This document shows positions 5,992 through 6,293 of a stretch of DNA of 6,293 bases, in pieces. The stretch lies in contig CAKOUU010000033.1 in the NCBI GenBank assembly GCA_934120675.1, positions 1 to 6,293 of the forward strand, given 5' to 3'. The notes beneath the pieces are model-generated. The model was given only the letters and a program-made list of their open reading frames with translations, was not told the origin of the DNA and made no database searches. The first letter of the stretch is position 1, and every line of letters begins with the position of its first letter. Both the position numbers and the translations under genes were made by a program. This DNA comes from an uncultured Clostridia bacterium (GTDB taxonomy: Bacteria; Bacillota; Clostridia; TANB77; CAG-508).

Positions 5992-6293
5992 ATGATTTAT
6001 TCAAAAGAATTAGAAGGAATGTGTAAAGTAGCAAAAGGAGTAGACCATGGACCAGCACCAATTCCAGAAGAAGGAAAATGGGTAAAAGCAAAAGAAATTA
6101 AAGACATATCAGGTTTAACACATGGTATAGGATGGTGTGCACCACAACAAGGAGCATGTAAATTAACATTAAATGTAAAGGATGGAATTATCCAAGAAGC
6201 ATTAATTGAAACAGTTGGATGTTCAGGAATGACACATTCAGCTGCAATGGCAGGAGAAATTTTAACAGGAAAAACAATATTAGAAGCATTAAA
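5992..6293 (+). CDS. NifU/IscU-like iron-sulfur cluster assembly scaffold protein, N-terminal part
   Basis: The frame is open to the right edge; 100 complete codons are visible. The sequence starts MIYSKELEGMCKVAKG and contains GPAPIPEEGKW (20-30), GWCAPQQGACKL (47-58) and ETVGCSGMTHSAAMAGEIL (73-91), then GKTILEAL (93-100). The GCSGMTHSAAMAGEILTGKT segment parallels the second-cysteine region of IscU/NifU (pattern GC, small residues, then GKT), so Cys77 is the likely equivalent cluster ligand; Cys49 and Cys56 are further candidates. The N-terminal half differs from classical IscU. From memory of the family, this Clostridia-type protein is about 220-240 residues and is usually followed by a gene for a GGGtGRT protein; both lie beyond the window and are not verified. 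It is preceded by the tandem hairpin repeats and has its own ribosome site, so it is probably a separate transcription unit. Confidence 0.8.
   Translation, partial: MIYSKELEGMCKVAKGVDHGPAPIPEEGKWVKAKEIKDISGLTHGIGWCAPQQGACKLTLNVKDGIIQEALIETVGCSGMTHSAAMAGEILTGKTILEAL

Overview
The window comes from an AT-rich, low-GC Gram-positive genome, most likely an uncultured gut member of the Clostridia. This is inferred from three things: the very strong preference for A-ending codons (ACA, GCA, ATA, AGA), strong purine-rich Shine-Dalgarno sites, and gene families typical of that group. The standard code fits: the four complete genes and the left-edge gene end in TAA or TAG. All genes lie on the + strand, and none of the non-coding gaps exceeds about 215 bases.

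Layout. (1) Positions 1-1317 hold the 3' end of a large, probably surface-exposed protein with Ig-like repeats and a C-terminal C-type-lectin-like domain. Inside its last exposed region sits a block of about 135 bases (roughly 1126-1263) that is GC-rich (73 of 138 bases by hand count). It uses C-ending codons almost unseen in the rest of the gene and ends in GVRPVVSL. This is how a variable region (VR) of a diversity-generating retroelement (DGR) looks, and it is the most interesting signal here. No reverse transcriptase or template repeat is visible in the window. (2) A perfect hairpin terminator (1341-1371) closes that gene. (3) Positions 1464-5776 form a likely operon: pgk, tpiA, gpmI and a YezG-like (DUF600) gene. 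The first three are consecutive lower-glycolysis enzymes with intact active sites. The fourth resembles bacterial immunity proteins or antitoxins and carries an unusual charged C-terminal tail. The usual partners gap and eno are not in the window. (4) Positions 5777-5991 contain three tandem copies of a 43-44 base hairpin unit. (5) From 5992 to the right edge runs the start of a NifU/IscU-like iron-sulfur scaffold protein.

Finer structure. gpmI has no good Shine-Dalgarno site next to its ATG. The strong site lies about 33 bases upstream, separated from the ATG by an 8-bp hairpin with an A7 loop that also contains a five-codon ORF (MLEKN) in the same frame. The core of that hairpin matches, at 13 of 15 positions, a palindrome in the pgk leader, which hints at a shared RNA or DNA element controlling both genes.
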